Source: a bacterium HR41 (lineage in GTDB: Bacteria; Actinomycetota; Thermoleophilia; Solirubrobacterales; Thermoleophilaceae). Taken from it: a stretch of DNA of 11,840 bases. Made by a program: the position numbers and the translations under genes. Each line of letters begins with the position of its first letter. Within the stretch, counting starts at the first letter, position 1. Positions 1 through 6,960 of this stretch are shown one piece after another. The DNA lies in the NCBI GenBank assembly GCA_002898855.1, contig BEIR01000018.1:1-11840 (forward strand), read 5' to 3'. The notes below the pieces were generated by a model. That model had not been told where the DNA came from and did no database searches. It saw nothing but the letters and a program-made list of their open reading frames with translations.

Positions 1-11
1 GGCCTGCGCAA

Positions 12-42
12 GGGGCGCACGCCCCCGCGGCGACAGCGCCGC
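12..42 (-). terminator. GC-rich hairpin pair downstream of sigH
   Basis: Two perfect inverted repeats lie just after the sigH stop codon. Positions 27-32 pair with 37-42 around a 4-nt loop, and 12-17 pair with 20-25 around a very tight loop. No T-tract follows on the minus strand, so this is a weak candidate for a GC-type terminator. It may equally be chance in GC-rich DNA. The remaining bases 1-11 show nothing recognisable. Confidence 0.25.
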
Positions 43-55
43 CGCCGGGGCGATC

Positions 56-1009
56 CTACGCTGCTTCGGCGAGCTGAACGCCCGCGGCGCGGCGCTGTGC
101 GCCCGCCGCGCGTGCCTTGGCGGGCTTGTGCCGCGCACCCTTGGTTGCGACTGCCGTTAGGCCCGGAGCACCCGCGTTCCCCCCACGCGCCGCGAGCGGG
201 TCGGCATCGCGCGCCGCGAGGTGCGTGCCGACCTTGCGCTTGACGCGCTGCAGGGCGTTGTCGACCGCCTTCGCGTCGCACCCCAGGCGCCCGGCGATCG
301 CCTCGTAGGAGTGACCGTCGAGGTACAGGGATAGCACCCGGCTCTCGAGCTCGGAGAGACGCGTCGTTAGGCACTCGAGGAGGCTGTTGAACTCCTCTTG
401 GCGGATCACCTCGGCGGCGGGGTCGCGGTCGATCGTGCCGGCGAGAACCTCGTCCAGCGTCTGGTCGCTGTCGGCGGCCGCCGCCGGGGTCTGCGAGAAC
501 GAGACGTACTCGTTCAGCGGTGCGTGCTTGTGGCGGGTCGACGTTTTCACCGCGGTGATGATCTGACGGGTTATGCAGAGCTCGGCGAAGTTGCGGAAGC
601 TTGATTCGCGATCCCAGCGGTAGTCGCGAATCGCTTTGTAGAGACCGACAAGCCCTTCCTGAACGAGATCGTCGGCGTCGCCACCGACGAGGAAGTAGGA
701 CGAAGCCTTGACGCGCACGAAGCCGTGGTAGCGGCGCACCAGGGCTTCGACAGCGTCGCGCCGACCGCGCTTCGCCAGCGCCACCAGATACTCATCATCA
801 ACCTCAGGTTGAGAGTTAGATCGCGTCCCGTTCTTGGCACGCGCGAGCGCCGACGACGCGCCGGACGCGTGGTCCGGCGCCGCCTTCGCGCGCGCGGCCA
901 CGCTCGTCGCCGCCGGTTCCGTGACTGCCCGACCTAGCGCAGCCGCTTCTGCGGCCGGCTCGTCACTAGCGGTCTCGATACGTGGGGAGGCAGCAGAGGT
1001 GGTTGCCAT
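56..1009 (-). CDS. sigH: RNA polymerase sigma factor, SigH (Spo0H)-like sigma-70 family
   Basis: This encodes a 317-residue sigma factor that would direct RNA polymerase to alternative promoters. Region 2 spans about residues 71-150 and includes the stretches DADDLVQEGLVGLYKAIRDY and FAELCITRQIITAVKT. Region 4 spans about 210-265 with DGHSYEAIAGRLGCDAKAVD and NALQRVKRK. Both regions read strikingly like Bacillus subtilis SigH (218 aa). The protein is longer because of an Ala-rich N-terminal tail of about 70 residues and a basic Ala-rich C-terminal tail of about 50. I chose the ATG at 1009 because AAAGGAG lies 6-7 nt upstream. A frame-open GTG at 1123 lacks this and would lie ahead of the predicted transcript start. 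The position after cysS-rlmB matches the Bacillus block. Whether it controls a sporulation-like or stress programme here cannot be read from the sequence. Confidence 0.93.
   Translation of the reverse strand: MATTSAASPRIETASDEPAAEAAALGRAVTEPAATSVAARAKAAPDHASGASSALARAKNGTRSNSQPEVDDEYLVALAKRGRRDAVEALVRRYHGFVRVKASSYFLVGGDADDLVQEGLVGLYKAIRDYRWDRESSFRNFAELCITRQIITAVKTSTRHKHAPLNEYVSFSQTPAAAADSDQTLDEVLAGTIDRDPAAEVIRQEEFNSLLECLTTRLSELESRVLSLYLDGHSYEAIAGRLGCDAKAVDNALQRVKRKVGTHLAARDADPLAARGGNAGAPGLTAVATKGARHKPAKARAAGAQRRAAGVQLAEAA
798..812. promoter_or_regulatory. Second AACCTnAGGTT palindrome inside sigH
   Basis: A perfect 7-bp inverted repeat around one base, TCAACCT-C-AGGTTGA, lies within codons for the end of the sigma factor's N-terminal tail. 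It shares the core AACCTnAGGTT with the palindrome at 1096-1114, and the cores are 300 bp apart (800-810 and 1100-1110). It may be an auxiliary operator, or chance. Confidence 0.3.
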
Positions 1010-1095
1010 CGCAAGCTCCTTTCCGGGCAGAAGCCCCGAAGCTCCGTGGCGCCTACCTCCCCTCGGCGCCGGACTAAGCCGACTGTCGTTTCTGA

Positions 1096-1114
1096 GCTGA
1101 ACCTTAGGTTCAGC
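1096..1114. promoter_or_regulatory. Perfect 19-bp palindrome at the predicted sigH transcription start
   Basis: The sequence GCTGAACC-TTA-GGTTCAGC is a perfect 8-bp inverted repeat with a 3-nt centre. It begins about 8 nt downstream of the proposed -10 box of sigH, so it would cover roughly +1 to +19. That is a typical position for a repressor operator. Alternatively it could form a 5' stem-loop on the mRNA. The regulator is unknown. Confidence 0.5.
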
Positions 1115-1121
1115 CTCACGC

Positions 1122-1151
1122 ACGTTATCGGTATCGCAACAGAAATGTCAA
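1122..1151 (-). promoter_or_regulatory. Predicted sigH promoter (-35 TTGACA, -10 TAACGT)
   Basis: On the minus strand a perfect TTGACA (1146-1151) is followed after 18 nt by TAACGT (1122-1127). The -10 keeps the T-A-x-x-x-T pattern. The -35 overlaps the TGA stop of rlmB. Transcription would start near 1115, giving a leader of about 105 nt before the sigH ATG at 1009. The -35 is convincing; the -10 matches the consensus at only three positions, and the spacing is one more than ideal. Confidence 0.5.
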
Positions 1152-1870
1152 GAGCAGTCTTTCGGTTGCAAAATTCCTTGCCGCAGCGCGCTGACGCCGT
1201 AGGTGAGCGCAGCAGCAGCGGCAGCAACGTTGAGGGAACCCACTCGACCGCGCTGTTCGAGCGCGACCACAGCGTCGCTCACCGCGCGCACGGTGCGTCT
1301 TGCGCCCCGACCCTCCGACCCGAACACGAGCACGACGCGACCGCTGTAGTCGTAGCGCTGCCAAGGATCTCCCTCGGCATCGGCGAGGTAGACCCAGGCG
1401 CCTGCCTCCTTCGCACGCTCGAGCCAGCGCGGCAGCGTCTTGACACGGGCCACGCGCACGTGTTCCACCGCCCCCGCTGACGCGCGACAGACGGCCGCCG
1501 TGACGCCAACCGCCCGCCGCTCGCAGATCACCACCCCGCTGGCGCCGACAGCGTCGGCGATCCGGCACACCGACCCGAAGTTGTGCGGATCCTGCACCTC
1601 GTCCAGCGCCAGCACGAGCGCGTCGCGCTCGGCGAGCAACGCGTCGGCGTCGACGTACGGGTAACGGTCGGCGAGTGCGACCACCCCCTGATGCTCCACG
1701 CCGGCGAGCTCGTCGAGCTGCGAGCGCTGGACGATCCGCACCGGCACAGCCGCGGCGAGCAACCACTCCTCGCCGGCGACTCTGGCGGTCGCGAGCACCT
1801 CGTGCACACCTCGCCGGCCGGCGCGCAGCAGCTCGCGGACGGGGTTGCGGCCAGCGACGATCTCGCCCAC
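1148..1870 (-). CDS. rlmB: 23S rRNA (guanosine-2'-O-)-methyltransferase RlmB, SpoU family
   Basis: This 240-residue protein is a SpoU-type (SPOUT, knotted) 2'-O-methyltransferase. The family member RlmB methylates a conserved guanosine in the peptidyl-transferase region of 23S rRNA, using S-adenosylmethionine. An N-terminal substrate-binding domain begins with AGRNPVRELL (residues 6-15). The three SpoU motifs are visible: DPHNFGSVCRIAD (94-106, with N97 and R103), LVFGSEGRG (181-189) and VGSLNVAAAAA (210-220). Length is usual for the family. The start is the GTG at 1870, which has GGAG 4 nt upstream; no earlier ATG or GTG exists in frame after the cysS stop. It follows cysS as in both Bacillus and mycobacteria. 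Which base it methylates is inferred from the family. Confidence 0.92.
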   Translation of the reverse strand: MGEIVAGRNPVRELLRAGRRGVHEVLATARVAGEEWLLAAAVPVRIVQRSQLDELAGVEHQGVVALADRYPYVDADALLAERDALVLALDEVQDPHNFGSVCRIADAVGASGVVICERRAVGVTAAVCRASAGAVEHVRVARVKTLPRWLERAKEAGAWVYLADAEGDPWQRYDYSGRVVLVFGSEGRGARRTVRAVSDAVVALEQRGRVGSLNVAAAAAALTYGVSALRQGILQPKDCS

Positions 1871-1881
1871 CCCACTCCAGC

Positions 1882-1977
1882 CACCGCTACTGGCCAGCCC
1901 GGTGTGGTCCGGTCGGCTACGGGCCGACGCGTCGTGGCCCCGTCGGCTACCGGCGGACGAGCTGTGGCCCCGTCGGC
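1882..1977. repeat. 30-bp tandem repeat, about 3.2 units, across the cysS stop and cysS-rlmB spacer
   Basis: Units lie at 1942-1971, 1912-1941 and 1882-1911, with six further bases at 1972-1977. The first two agree at 25 of 30 positions; the third agrees with its neighbour at 19 of 30. Read in the cysS frame, each unit is nine codons plus TAG. The three tails are [13 protein letters not shown], PTGPRRVGP-stop and PTGPHRAGQ-stop. Only the first belongs to the CysS protein. This looks like an old tandem duplication by replication slippage. Confidence 0.75.
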
Positions 1978-3311
1978 GTGTCACGCACTTCCCAACCAAG
2001 CTCGCGCAGGCGCGCGCGCAACGCGTCGGCGCGGGCGAAATCGCGTTCCCGCCGCGCCCGCTCGCGCTCCTCAAGGAGCGCCTGCGCCTCGCCGTCGGCG
2101 GTAGCTGCTGTGTCGCCGGCCAGGAGCGAGTCGAGTCCGAAAACCCACAGCAGATCGCGCAGCCGACCGGGACCGAGGCGCTCGCCCGCATCGAGCCTGC
2201 GGTTGAGCTCGCCGACCCACTCGAACACGACGGCGCGCGCCTTCGGCGTATTGAAGTCGTGGGCGAGCGCCGCATCGAAACGCTCGACGAGCGCGTCGGC
2301 GCCAGGCAGCTCGGAACCGTCGGGATCGAGTCGGCGCCCCAGCTCCCGCACACGTTCGGCGGCACGTTGCGCTTCGCGAAGCAGCTCCTCCGAGAAGCGC
2401 AACGGCTGGCGGTAGTGGCCCCCGACGAAGTACATGAGCAGCGCCTCGCGACCGAAACGGTCGAGCACCTCGTGCAGCCGGCGGATGTTGCCGACCGATT
2501 TGGCCATCTTCTCGTCGCCGAGCTCGACCATGCCGTTGTGCATCCAGATGCGCGCGAGCGGCCGGTGGCGAGCGGCCTCCGTTTGCGCGATCTCGTTCTC
2601 GTGGTGCGGAAAGATGAGGTCCGAACCACCGCCGTGAATTTCGAACTCGAGGCCCAAAAGCGCCTCAGCCATCGCCGAGCACTCGATGTGCCACCCTGGC
2701 CGCCCCTCGCCCCACGGCGACGGCCACCAAGTGTCCTCGTCGGGCTTGCGCGCCTTCCAGAGCGCGAAGTCCTGGGGAGCCTCCTTGCGGCGGGCGGCGT
2801 CGTCGCCCTCGCCCTGCTCCATCTCCTCCAGCGAACGATTCGACAGCTTGCCGTAGTCGGCGAAGCTGCGCACGCGGAAGTACACGTCGCCGTCGACCAC
2901 ATAGGCGTGGCCCTGGCGGACCAGCTCATCGATCAGGGCGACGATGTGATCGATCGTCTCGCTCGCGCGCGGCTCGGCGTCGGGTCGGCCGAGACCGAGG
3001 CGGTCGGTGTCGGCGATGTAGTGGCGCGTCATCTCGGCAGCGAGCTCGGTGCTCGCCACACCGGCGCGCCGCGCCGCCTCGTAGATCTTGTCGTTGATGT
3101 CGGTGATGTTGATCACCAGCCGCACGTGGTAGCCCAAGCGCGTCAGGAAGCGCTTGAAGAGCGAGAAGACGACGTAGGGGCGCGCGTTACCGACGTGGAT
3201 GCGGTCGTAGACCGTCGGTCCGCAGGCGTAGATACCGACCTTCGGCGGCTCGCGCGGCTCGAGCCGCCGGATGCTGCCGGTAAGCGTGTCGTGGATTACG
3301 ACCTCGCGCAC
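1947..3311 (-). CDS. cysS: Cysteine--tRNA ligase (cysteinyl-tRNA synthetase)
   Basis: This is a 454-residue class I aminoacyl-tRNA synthetase that charges tRNA-Cys with cysteine in the cytoplasm. The HIGH-type motif is HVGN (39-42) and the KMSKS-type motif is KMAKS (268-272). The zinc site that selects cysteine is present: C30 in [10 protein letters not shown]211 in HIECSAMA, and H236 with E240 in FPHHENE. Length fits the bacterial enzyme (about 460). The start is GTG at 3311, with no clear Shine-Dalgarno sequence. It begins 44 nt after the amidase stop. The stop codon sits inside a 30-bp tandem repeat. The fold and motifs also resemble the mycothiol enzyme MshC, but the anticodon-binding C-terminal part, its length and its place next to rlmB support CysS. 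Confidence 0.95.
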   Translation of the reverse strand: MREVVIHDTLTGSIRRLEPREPPKVGIYACGPTVYDRIHVGNARPYVVFSLFKRFLTRLGYHVRLVINITDINDKIYEAARRAGVASTELAAEMTRHYIADTDRLGLGRPDAEPRASETIDHIVALIDELVRQGHAYVVDGDVYFRVRSFADYGKLSNRSLEEMEQGEGDDAARRKEAPQDFALWKARKPDEDTWWPSPWGEGRPGWHIECSAMAEALLGLEFEIHGGGSDLIFPHHENEIAQTEAARHRPLARIWMHNGMVELGDEKMAKSVGNIRRLHEVLDRFGREALLMYFVGGHYRQPLRFSEELLREAQRAAERVRELGRRLDPDGSELPGADALVERFDAALAHDFNTPKARAVVFEWVGELNRRLDAGERLGPGRLRDLLWVFGLDSLLAGDTAATADGEAQALLEERERARRERDFARADALRARLRELGWEVRDTPTGPQLVRR

Positions 3312-3347
3312 GCCGGCAGTGTACGTGCGCGCGGGGCGCGCGCCGCT

Positions 3348-3366
3348 CGCGCGGCTTAGCCGCGCG
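3348..3366. other. Hairpin centred on the amidase stop codon
   Basis: An 8-bp perfect inverted repeat (3348-3355 with 3359-3366) has the amidase TAA stop as its three-base loop. No T-tract follows, so it is unlikely to be a classical terminator. It could slow or partly stop transcription into cysS, or protect upstream mRNA. Confidence 0.3.
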
Positions 3367-4846
3367 CCGCGCGCACCCGGGCTGCGACGCCGTCCTCGGC
3401 CAGCGGCGGGCGGGGCGGATCGGCGAGCCCGAGCGCCGCCTCGATCTCAGCGCCGACGCGCATCAGAAGCGCCTCCGCGCCGCGCGGAGCGACGAGCTGC
3501 ACCGAGCGTGGCAGCCCGTCGCCGGCGATCCCCGCCGGCAGCGCGAGCGCCGGCAGGTCGAGATGGTTCCAGGCGATCGTGAACGGGTAGACCTGGCCCA
3601 TCGCGAAGAGCGTGCGCAGCGCACCCGTGCCCTCCCACTCCGTCGCGGCGACCGGAGGTCGCGCGACCGTCGGGGTGATGAGCAGGTCGTAGCGCGAGAA
3701 AAACTCGTCGAAGCGTTCGCGACTGGGAGCTGCGTGCGCGAGGGCGCGATCGAGCACCCGGTCGGACACGGCGCGGCCAAGACGCACGAAGCCGCGCGTT
3801 CGCCGCTGCAGCCGCGCGGGCAGGTCGAGCGCTGCCGCGTCGTCGGCGATGCCGCGCAGGTAGCGGACGATCGCGGGCAGGGCCAAAAGACCGTAGGGAG
3901 GGTCGGCGCGGTCGACGGTGTGCCCGAGCTGCCGCAGCTCGTCGGCGACCCGTTCGACCGCGTCGCGCACCGACGCGTCGACCAGTGCTGGCAGCTGCGG
4001 CCGCGTCGAGACCGCGATCCGCAACCGCGGGGCGCGCTCGGCGACAGCTTCCGACCACTTGCGCCTAGAACCGTCGGGGGAGCGCTCGGCGACCGCGTCG
4101 AGCAACAGTGCCGTGTCCGCCACGGTGCGAGTCAGGAAGCCGTAGACGGTCAGCCCGTTCCAAGGGTTCTCGGCCGGGGCTGTCGGCACCAAACCGCGCG
4201 CGGGCTTCAAACCGACGAGGTGACAGCAGGCGGCGGGAATGCGGATCGATCCCGCGCCGTCCGACGCCGTCGCGGCGGGCACGAGGCCGGCAGCGACCGC
4301 CGCCGCACTCCCGCCCGATGATCCGCCGGGCGTGCGTTCGCGCTCCCAAGGGTTACGCGTCACCCCGAAGCCGAGCGACTCCGTCGCCCCGATCGCGGTG
4401 AGCTCGGGAACGTTGGTCTTGCCGACGACGACCGCACCGGCGGCGCGCAAGCGCCGAACGAGCTCGCTGTCGCGAGCGGCCGGTCTCGTCACAGCGAGCG
4501 TTCCGCGCGTCGTCAGCTCGCCAGCCACGTCCTGGTCGTCCTTGATCGCGACCGGAAGGCCGAGCAGCGGACGCTCGTCACCGGCGGCGCGGCGGGCATC
4601 GGCCTGCTCCGCTTCCGCTAGCGCACGTTCCGCGAAGACGCAGCGAAAAGCGCCGAGCTCGCCGTCGATGCGCTCGATCCGCGCCAGCAGTGTCGCGACG
4701 AGTTCCCGTGCCGACAGCTCGCGCCGCGAAAGCGCCGCCAACACGCCGCGCACGCCAGCGAACGCGAGCTCCTCGCCCGTGGCGCCCTGCGCGTCCCCCG
4801 GGTCCGCGCTCGCGCGGTGCTCTCGATCCACCCCTCCGTCGCTCAT
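3356..4846 (-). CDS. Amidase signature family protein
   Basis: This 496-residue amide hydrolase has the Ser-cisSer-Lys triad of the amidase signature family. K102 lies in GLPVAIKDD, the cis-Ser in [12 protein letters not shown] (172-183), and the nucleophile S200 in [11 protein letters not shown]. The C-terminal portion ends with the usual [10 protein letters not shown] and [13 protein letters not shown] segments. The family includes GatA of the Glu-tRNA(Gln) amidotransferase and many amide-hydrolysing enzymes. No gatB or gatC is adjacent, so I do not call it GatA; the substrate is unknown. The ATG at 4846 has a G-rich ribosome site (GAGGGGGGGG) directly upstream. It lies where gltX-cysE sits in Bacillus, so it is a lineage-specific replacement within the conserved block. 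The 73-nt spacer from ispF shows no firm promoter. Confidence 0.88.
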   Translation of the reverse strand: MSDGGVDREHRASADPGDAQGATGEELAFAGVRGVLAALSRRELSARELVATLLARIERIDGELGAFRCVFAERALAEAEQADARRAAGDERPLLGLPVAIKDDQDVAGELTTRGTLAVTRPAARDSELVRRLRAAGAVVVGKTNVPELTAIGATESLGFGVTRNPWERERTPGGSSGGSAAAVAAGLVPAATASDGAGSIRIPAACCHLVGLKPARGLVPTAPAENPWNGLTVYGFLTRTVADTALLLDAVAERSPDGSRRKWSEAVAERAPRLRIAVSTRPQLPALVDASVRDAVERVADELRQLGHTVDRADPPYGLLALPAIVRYLRGIADDAAALDLPARLQRRTRGFVRLGRAVSDRVLDRALAHAAPSRERFDEFFSRYDLLITPTVARPPVAATEWEGTGALRTLFAMGQVYPFTIAWNHLDLPALALPAGIAGDGLPRSVQLVAPRGAEALLMRVGAEIEAALGLADPPRPPLAEDGVAARVRAARG

Positions 4847-4919
4847 CGCCCCCCCCTCTCGAGTCGCCTCTTATCGCTCCTCGCACCCTCCCGACACCGC
4901 CGATCGCTGGCCGCCGCCG

Positions 4920-5411
4920 CTAGCTCGCCGGCGCGACAGTCGCGACCGCGAGCGCGGCGACGCCCTCCCCGCGACCGACGAACCCCATGCCCTCGCCGCG
5001 CGTGAACTTGACGTTGACGCAGTCGAGTGAAACGCCGAGCACTTGCGCCAGGCGTGCGCGCATCTCGTCACGGTAGGGCGCGAGACGCGGCGCTTCGCAG
5101 ACGACGGTGGCGTCGACGTTTACAGGCACGAAACCGGCGGCGCGCACCGCAGCGGCTGTGTCGCGCAAGAGCGCGATCGAATCGGCACCGCGGAAGCGCT
5201 CGTCGTCGTCGGGGTAGCGCTGCCCGATGTCGCCAAGCCCTGCCGCCCCCAACAGCGCGTCGATGACGGCATGAGCGAGCGCGTCGGCGTCCGAGTGGCC
5301 AAGCAACCCGAGCTCGGCATCGGCGATCTCGACACCGCCAAGCACGAGACGGCGCCCCGCCACCAAGCGGTGCGCGTCGTAGCCGATTCCGCAGCGTGGG
5401 GTGGTGATCAC
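4920..5411 (-). CDS. ispF: 2-C-methyl-D-erythritol 2,4-cyclodiphosphate synthase
   Basis: This 163-residue enzyme of the MEP pathway converts CDP-methylerythritol 2-phosphate to the cyclic 2,4-diphosphate, releasing CMP. Family metal ligands are visible as D12 and H14 in GYDAHRL and H47 in the [16 protein letters not shown] segment; H39-S40 match the substrate-binding His-Ser. The CDP-binding tail is [16 protein letters not shown], which keeps one Thr and the Glu but lacks the TTT run and the Lys of the E. coli enzyme. The GTG start at 5411 overlaps the TGA of the upstream PHP gene (GTGA), implying coupled translation. The open frame extends further upstream into that gene, but a 163-residue product fits the family (about 156-160) best. 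The active trimer is expected from family knowledge. Confidence 0.95.
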   Translation of the reverse strand: MITTPRCGIGYDAHRLVAGRRLVLGGVEIADAELGLLGHSDADALAHAVIDALLGAAGLGDIGQRYPDDDERFRGADSIALLRDTAAAVRAAGFVPVNVDATVVCEAPRLAPYRDEMRARLAQVLGVSLDCVNVKFTRGEGMGFVGRGEGVAALAVATVAPAS

Positions 5412-6250
5412 GGCAGTGGTTCGAGCCGGCGCGCGCGCCGCTCGAAGACGGCGATGCGCTCGACCCCCGCGTCGCGCAACAGCTCCACCGCTTCTTCGTA
5501 GCGGAAGCCAACCTGGTCGGGGCGGTGGGCGTCGGAGGAGAGCGCGATCGGCCGGCCGAGCGCCACGCACTCGCGCAGGAAAGCCGTGTCGGGGTACGGC
5601 TCGCCGATCGGTTTGCGCCAACCGGCGGTCGAGAACTCGACAGCCACGTCGCTTCCGGCGATCGCCTCGAGCGCGACCTCCCAATAGAAGCGCGGATCGC
5701 GTTCGGGCCACGGCCCGGAACGTCCTTGCACCTTGACGAGATCGGGATGGGCGAGGATGTCGAACAGGCCGCTGCGCGCCGCCTGCCCGAGAAGCTCAAA
5801 GTAGCGCCGCCAAACCGTGTCGGGGTCGAAGCGTCGCCACGCGTCGTGGTCACGCCAGCGCGCGTCGCCGAGCAGGTCGACGATGGTGTCGTCGACGAAG
5901 TGAACCGAGCCGACCACGTAGTCGAAGTCGTGGGCCGCAACCAGGTCGGCGATCCGCTCCTCGCGCCCGGGCAGATAGTCGAGTTCGATACCGAGCTTGA
6001 GGTCGGTCTCTTCGCGCACGAAGGCGCAGTACTCGTCGAGATCGTCGGCCGCCCAGTGCCGGTACCACGGGTGGTCCCAAACCACGAGCGACTGGTGAAA
6101 ACGGTGGACGTGCTCGGAGACGCCGAGCTCCTCGATGCCGGCGGCGGTCGCTGCCTCGCGGTAGCGCTGGGCGTTTTCGGCCGTGAAGTGGTCGCGTGCT
6201 CGCGCCTGCTCGTCGTCGGGGCGTAGATGCAGGTGGTAGTCGGTCAGCAC
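5408..6250 (-). CDS. PHP-domain phosphoesterase, histidinol-phosphatase (HisJ)-like
   Basis: This 280-residue protein has the full set of metal ligands of the PHP fold: H6 and H8 (DYHLHLRPDD), E46 and H47 (SEHVH), E89 (LGIELDYLPG), H117 (VVGSVHF), H178 (DILAHPD), and D240 with H242 (SSDAH). The layout is that of the HisJ/HisK histidinol-phosphatase family, which hydrolyses histidinol phosphate with a trinuclear metal centre. No other histidine genes are near, so the substrate is uncertain. GTG at 6250 starts 7 nt after the ispD stop, and its TGA overlaps the ispF start, so it is wedged between two MEP-pathway genes and very likely co-translated with them. A different phosphomonoester or nucleotide substrate is possible. 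Confidence 0.85.
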   Translation of the reverse strand: MLTDYHLHLRPDDEQARARDHFTAENAQRYREAATAAGIEELGVSEHVHRFHQSLVVWDHPWYRHWAADDLDEYCAFVREETDLKLGIELDYLPGREERIADLVAAHDFDYVVGSVHFVDDTIVDLLGDARWRDHDAWRRFDPDTVWRRYFELLGQAARSGLFDILAHPDLVKVQGRSGPWPERDPRFYWEVALEAIAGSDVAVEFSTAGWRKPIGEPYPDTAFLRECVALGRPIALSSDAHRPDQVGFRYEEAVELLRDAGVERIAVFERRARRLEPLP

Positions 6251-6257
6251 CGGCCGC

Positions 6258-6950
6258 TCATTCTCGCGAACCGCTCGCAGCGACGCCGGCAAGCACCGCC
6301 GCCAGCTCGAGATCGTCGCGCACCGTGATCTTGAAGTTGCGCGGGCTGGCGGGCACGAGGCGCACTCGCCCACCGCAACGCTCGACGAGGGCGGCCTCGT
6401 CGGTCGCCGCGCGCACGACCGCGTCAGGGAGAGCGAGCGCCGCCCGCAGCGCGCTGGCGCGAAACGCCTGCGGCGTCTGCACCGCCCATAAGCGCGAGCG
6501 GTCGAGCGTGCGCTCGACGTAGCGGCCGTCGCTCGACTCCTTGACGGTGTCGACGAGCGGCGTCGCGGCGATCGCCGCATCGGCGTCGGCGAGCGCGTCG
6601 ATACAGGCACGCGCGAGCAGCGGCGTCGCGAATGGACGCGCGGCGTCGTGGACGACGACCGCCTCCGCGTCGCCGGCCGCCGCGAACCCGGCGCGCACCG
6701 ACAGCGCTCGCTCCTCGCCGCCGGCTACCAGTCGTAGCGGCACCCCGCTACCGGCGAGCGCGGCGCGGAACGGTTCAGCGCCCACCTCGGGTGGCACCAC
6801 CACGACGAGCACGTCGCACACGGGCGCCAGCGCCGCGGCCGCCCACGACACGAGCGGCCGCCCGGCCAGCTCGACGAGCGCCTTGGGCAGCTCGCTCCCG
6901 AGGCGCTCGCCGCGGCCGGCGGCCGCGATAACGCCGGCTACGGCCGCCAC
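6258..6950 (-). CDS. ispD: 2-C-methyl-D-erythritol 4-phosphate cytidylyltransferase
   Basis: This 230-residue enzyme transfers CMP from CTP to methylerythritol 4-phosphate, the third step of the MEP isoprenoid pathway. The nucleotide-binding segment AAAGRGERLGSELPKAL has the family's Arg (R16) and Lys (K23). HDAARPF (101-107), TPQAF (159-163), TDEAALVE (183-190) and NFKIT (205-209) follow in the usual order. Length matches the single-function enzyme, so it is not an IspDF fusion even though ispF is near. The GTG start at 6950 comes 10 nt after the carD stop, with no strong Shine-Dalgarno sequence, suggesting translation is coupled to carD. carD-ispD-ispF is a recognised actinobacterial arrangement. 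Confidence 0.95.
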   Translation of the reverse strand: MAAVAGVIAAAGRGERLGSELPKALVELAGRPLVSWAAAALAPVCDVLVVVVPPEVGAEPFRAALAGSGVPLRLVAGGEERALSVRAGFAAAGDAEAVVVHDAARPFATPLLARACIDALADADAAIAATPLVDTVKESSDGRYVERTLDRSRLWAVQTPQAFRASALRAALALPDAVVRAATDEAALVERCGGRVRLVPASPRNFKITVRDDLELAAVLAGVAASGSRE

Positions 6951-6960
6951 GCGCGCCGCG

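Noticed and set aside
1096..1114. IdeR/DtxR iron box at sigH
   Set aside because: Only about one half-site (TTAGGTT) fits; the second half is poor (about 11 of 19 positions), so no iron regulator is named.
1010..1123. Upstream GTG extension of sigH (38 more residues)
   Set aside because: It would start ahead of the predicted transcript start, crosses the palindrome, and has no ribosome site, while the ATG at 1009 has a strong one.
1882..1977. 30-bp repeats as a CRISPR array
   Set aside because: Units are directly adjacent without spacers, and they overlap the cysS coding end.
1871..2929. Long open frame upstream of rlmB on the minus strand
   Set aside because: It overlaps cysS in another frame, is Arg/Ser-rich, and shows no family motif. 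Stops are simply rare in this GC-rich DNA.
1845..3359. 504-residue plus-strand frame antisense to cysS
   Set aside because: Mirror of a conserved gene; no recognisable domains and no ribosome site.
3356..4846. Calling the amidase GatA
   Set aside because: The triad is shared by the whole amidase family, and no gatB or gatC lies in the window.
4920..6950. IspDF bifunctional fusion
   Set aside because: ispD and ispF have their own start and stop codons and are separated by the PHP gene.
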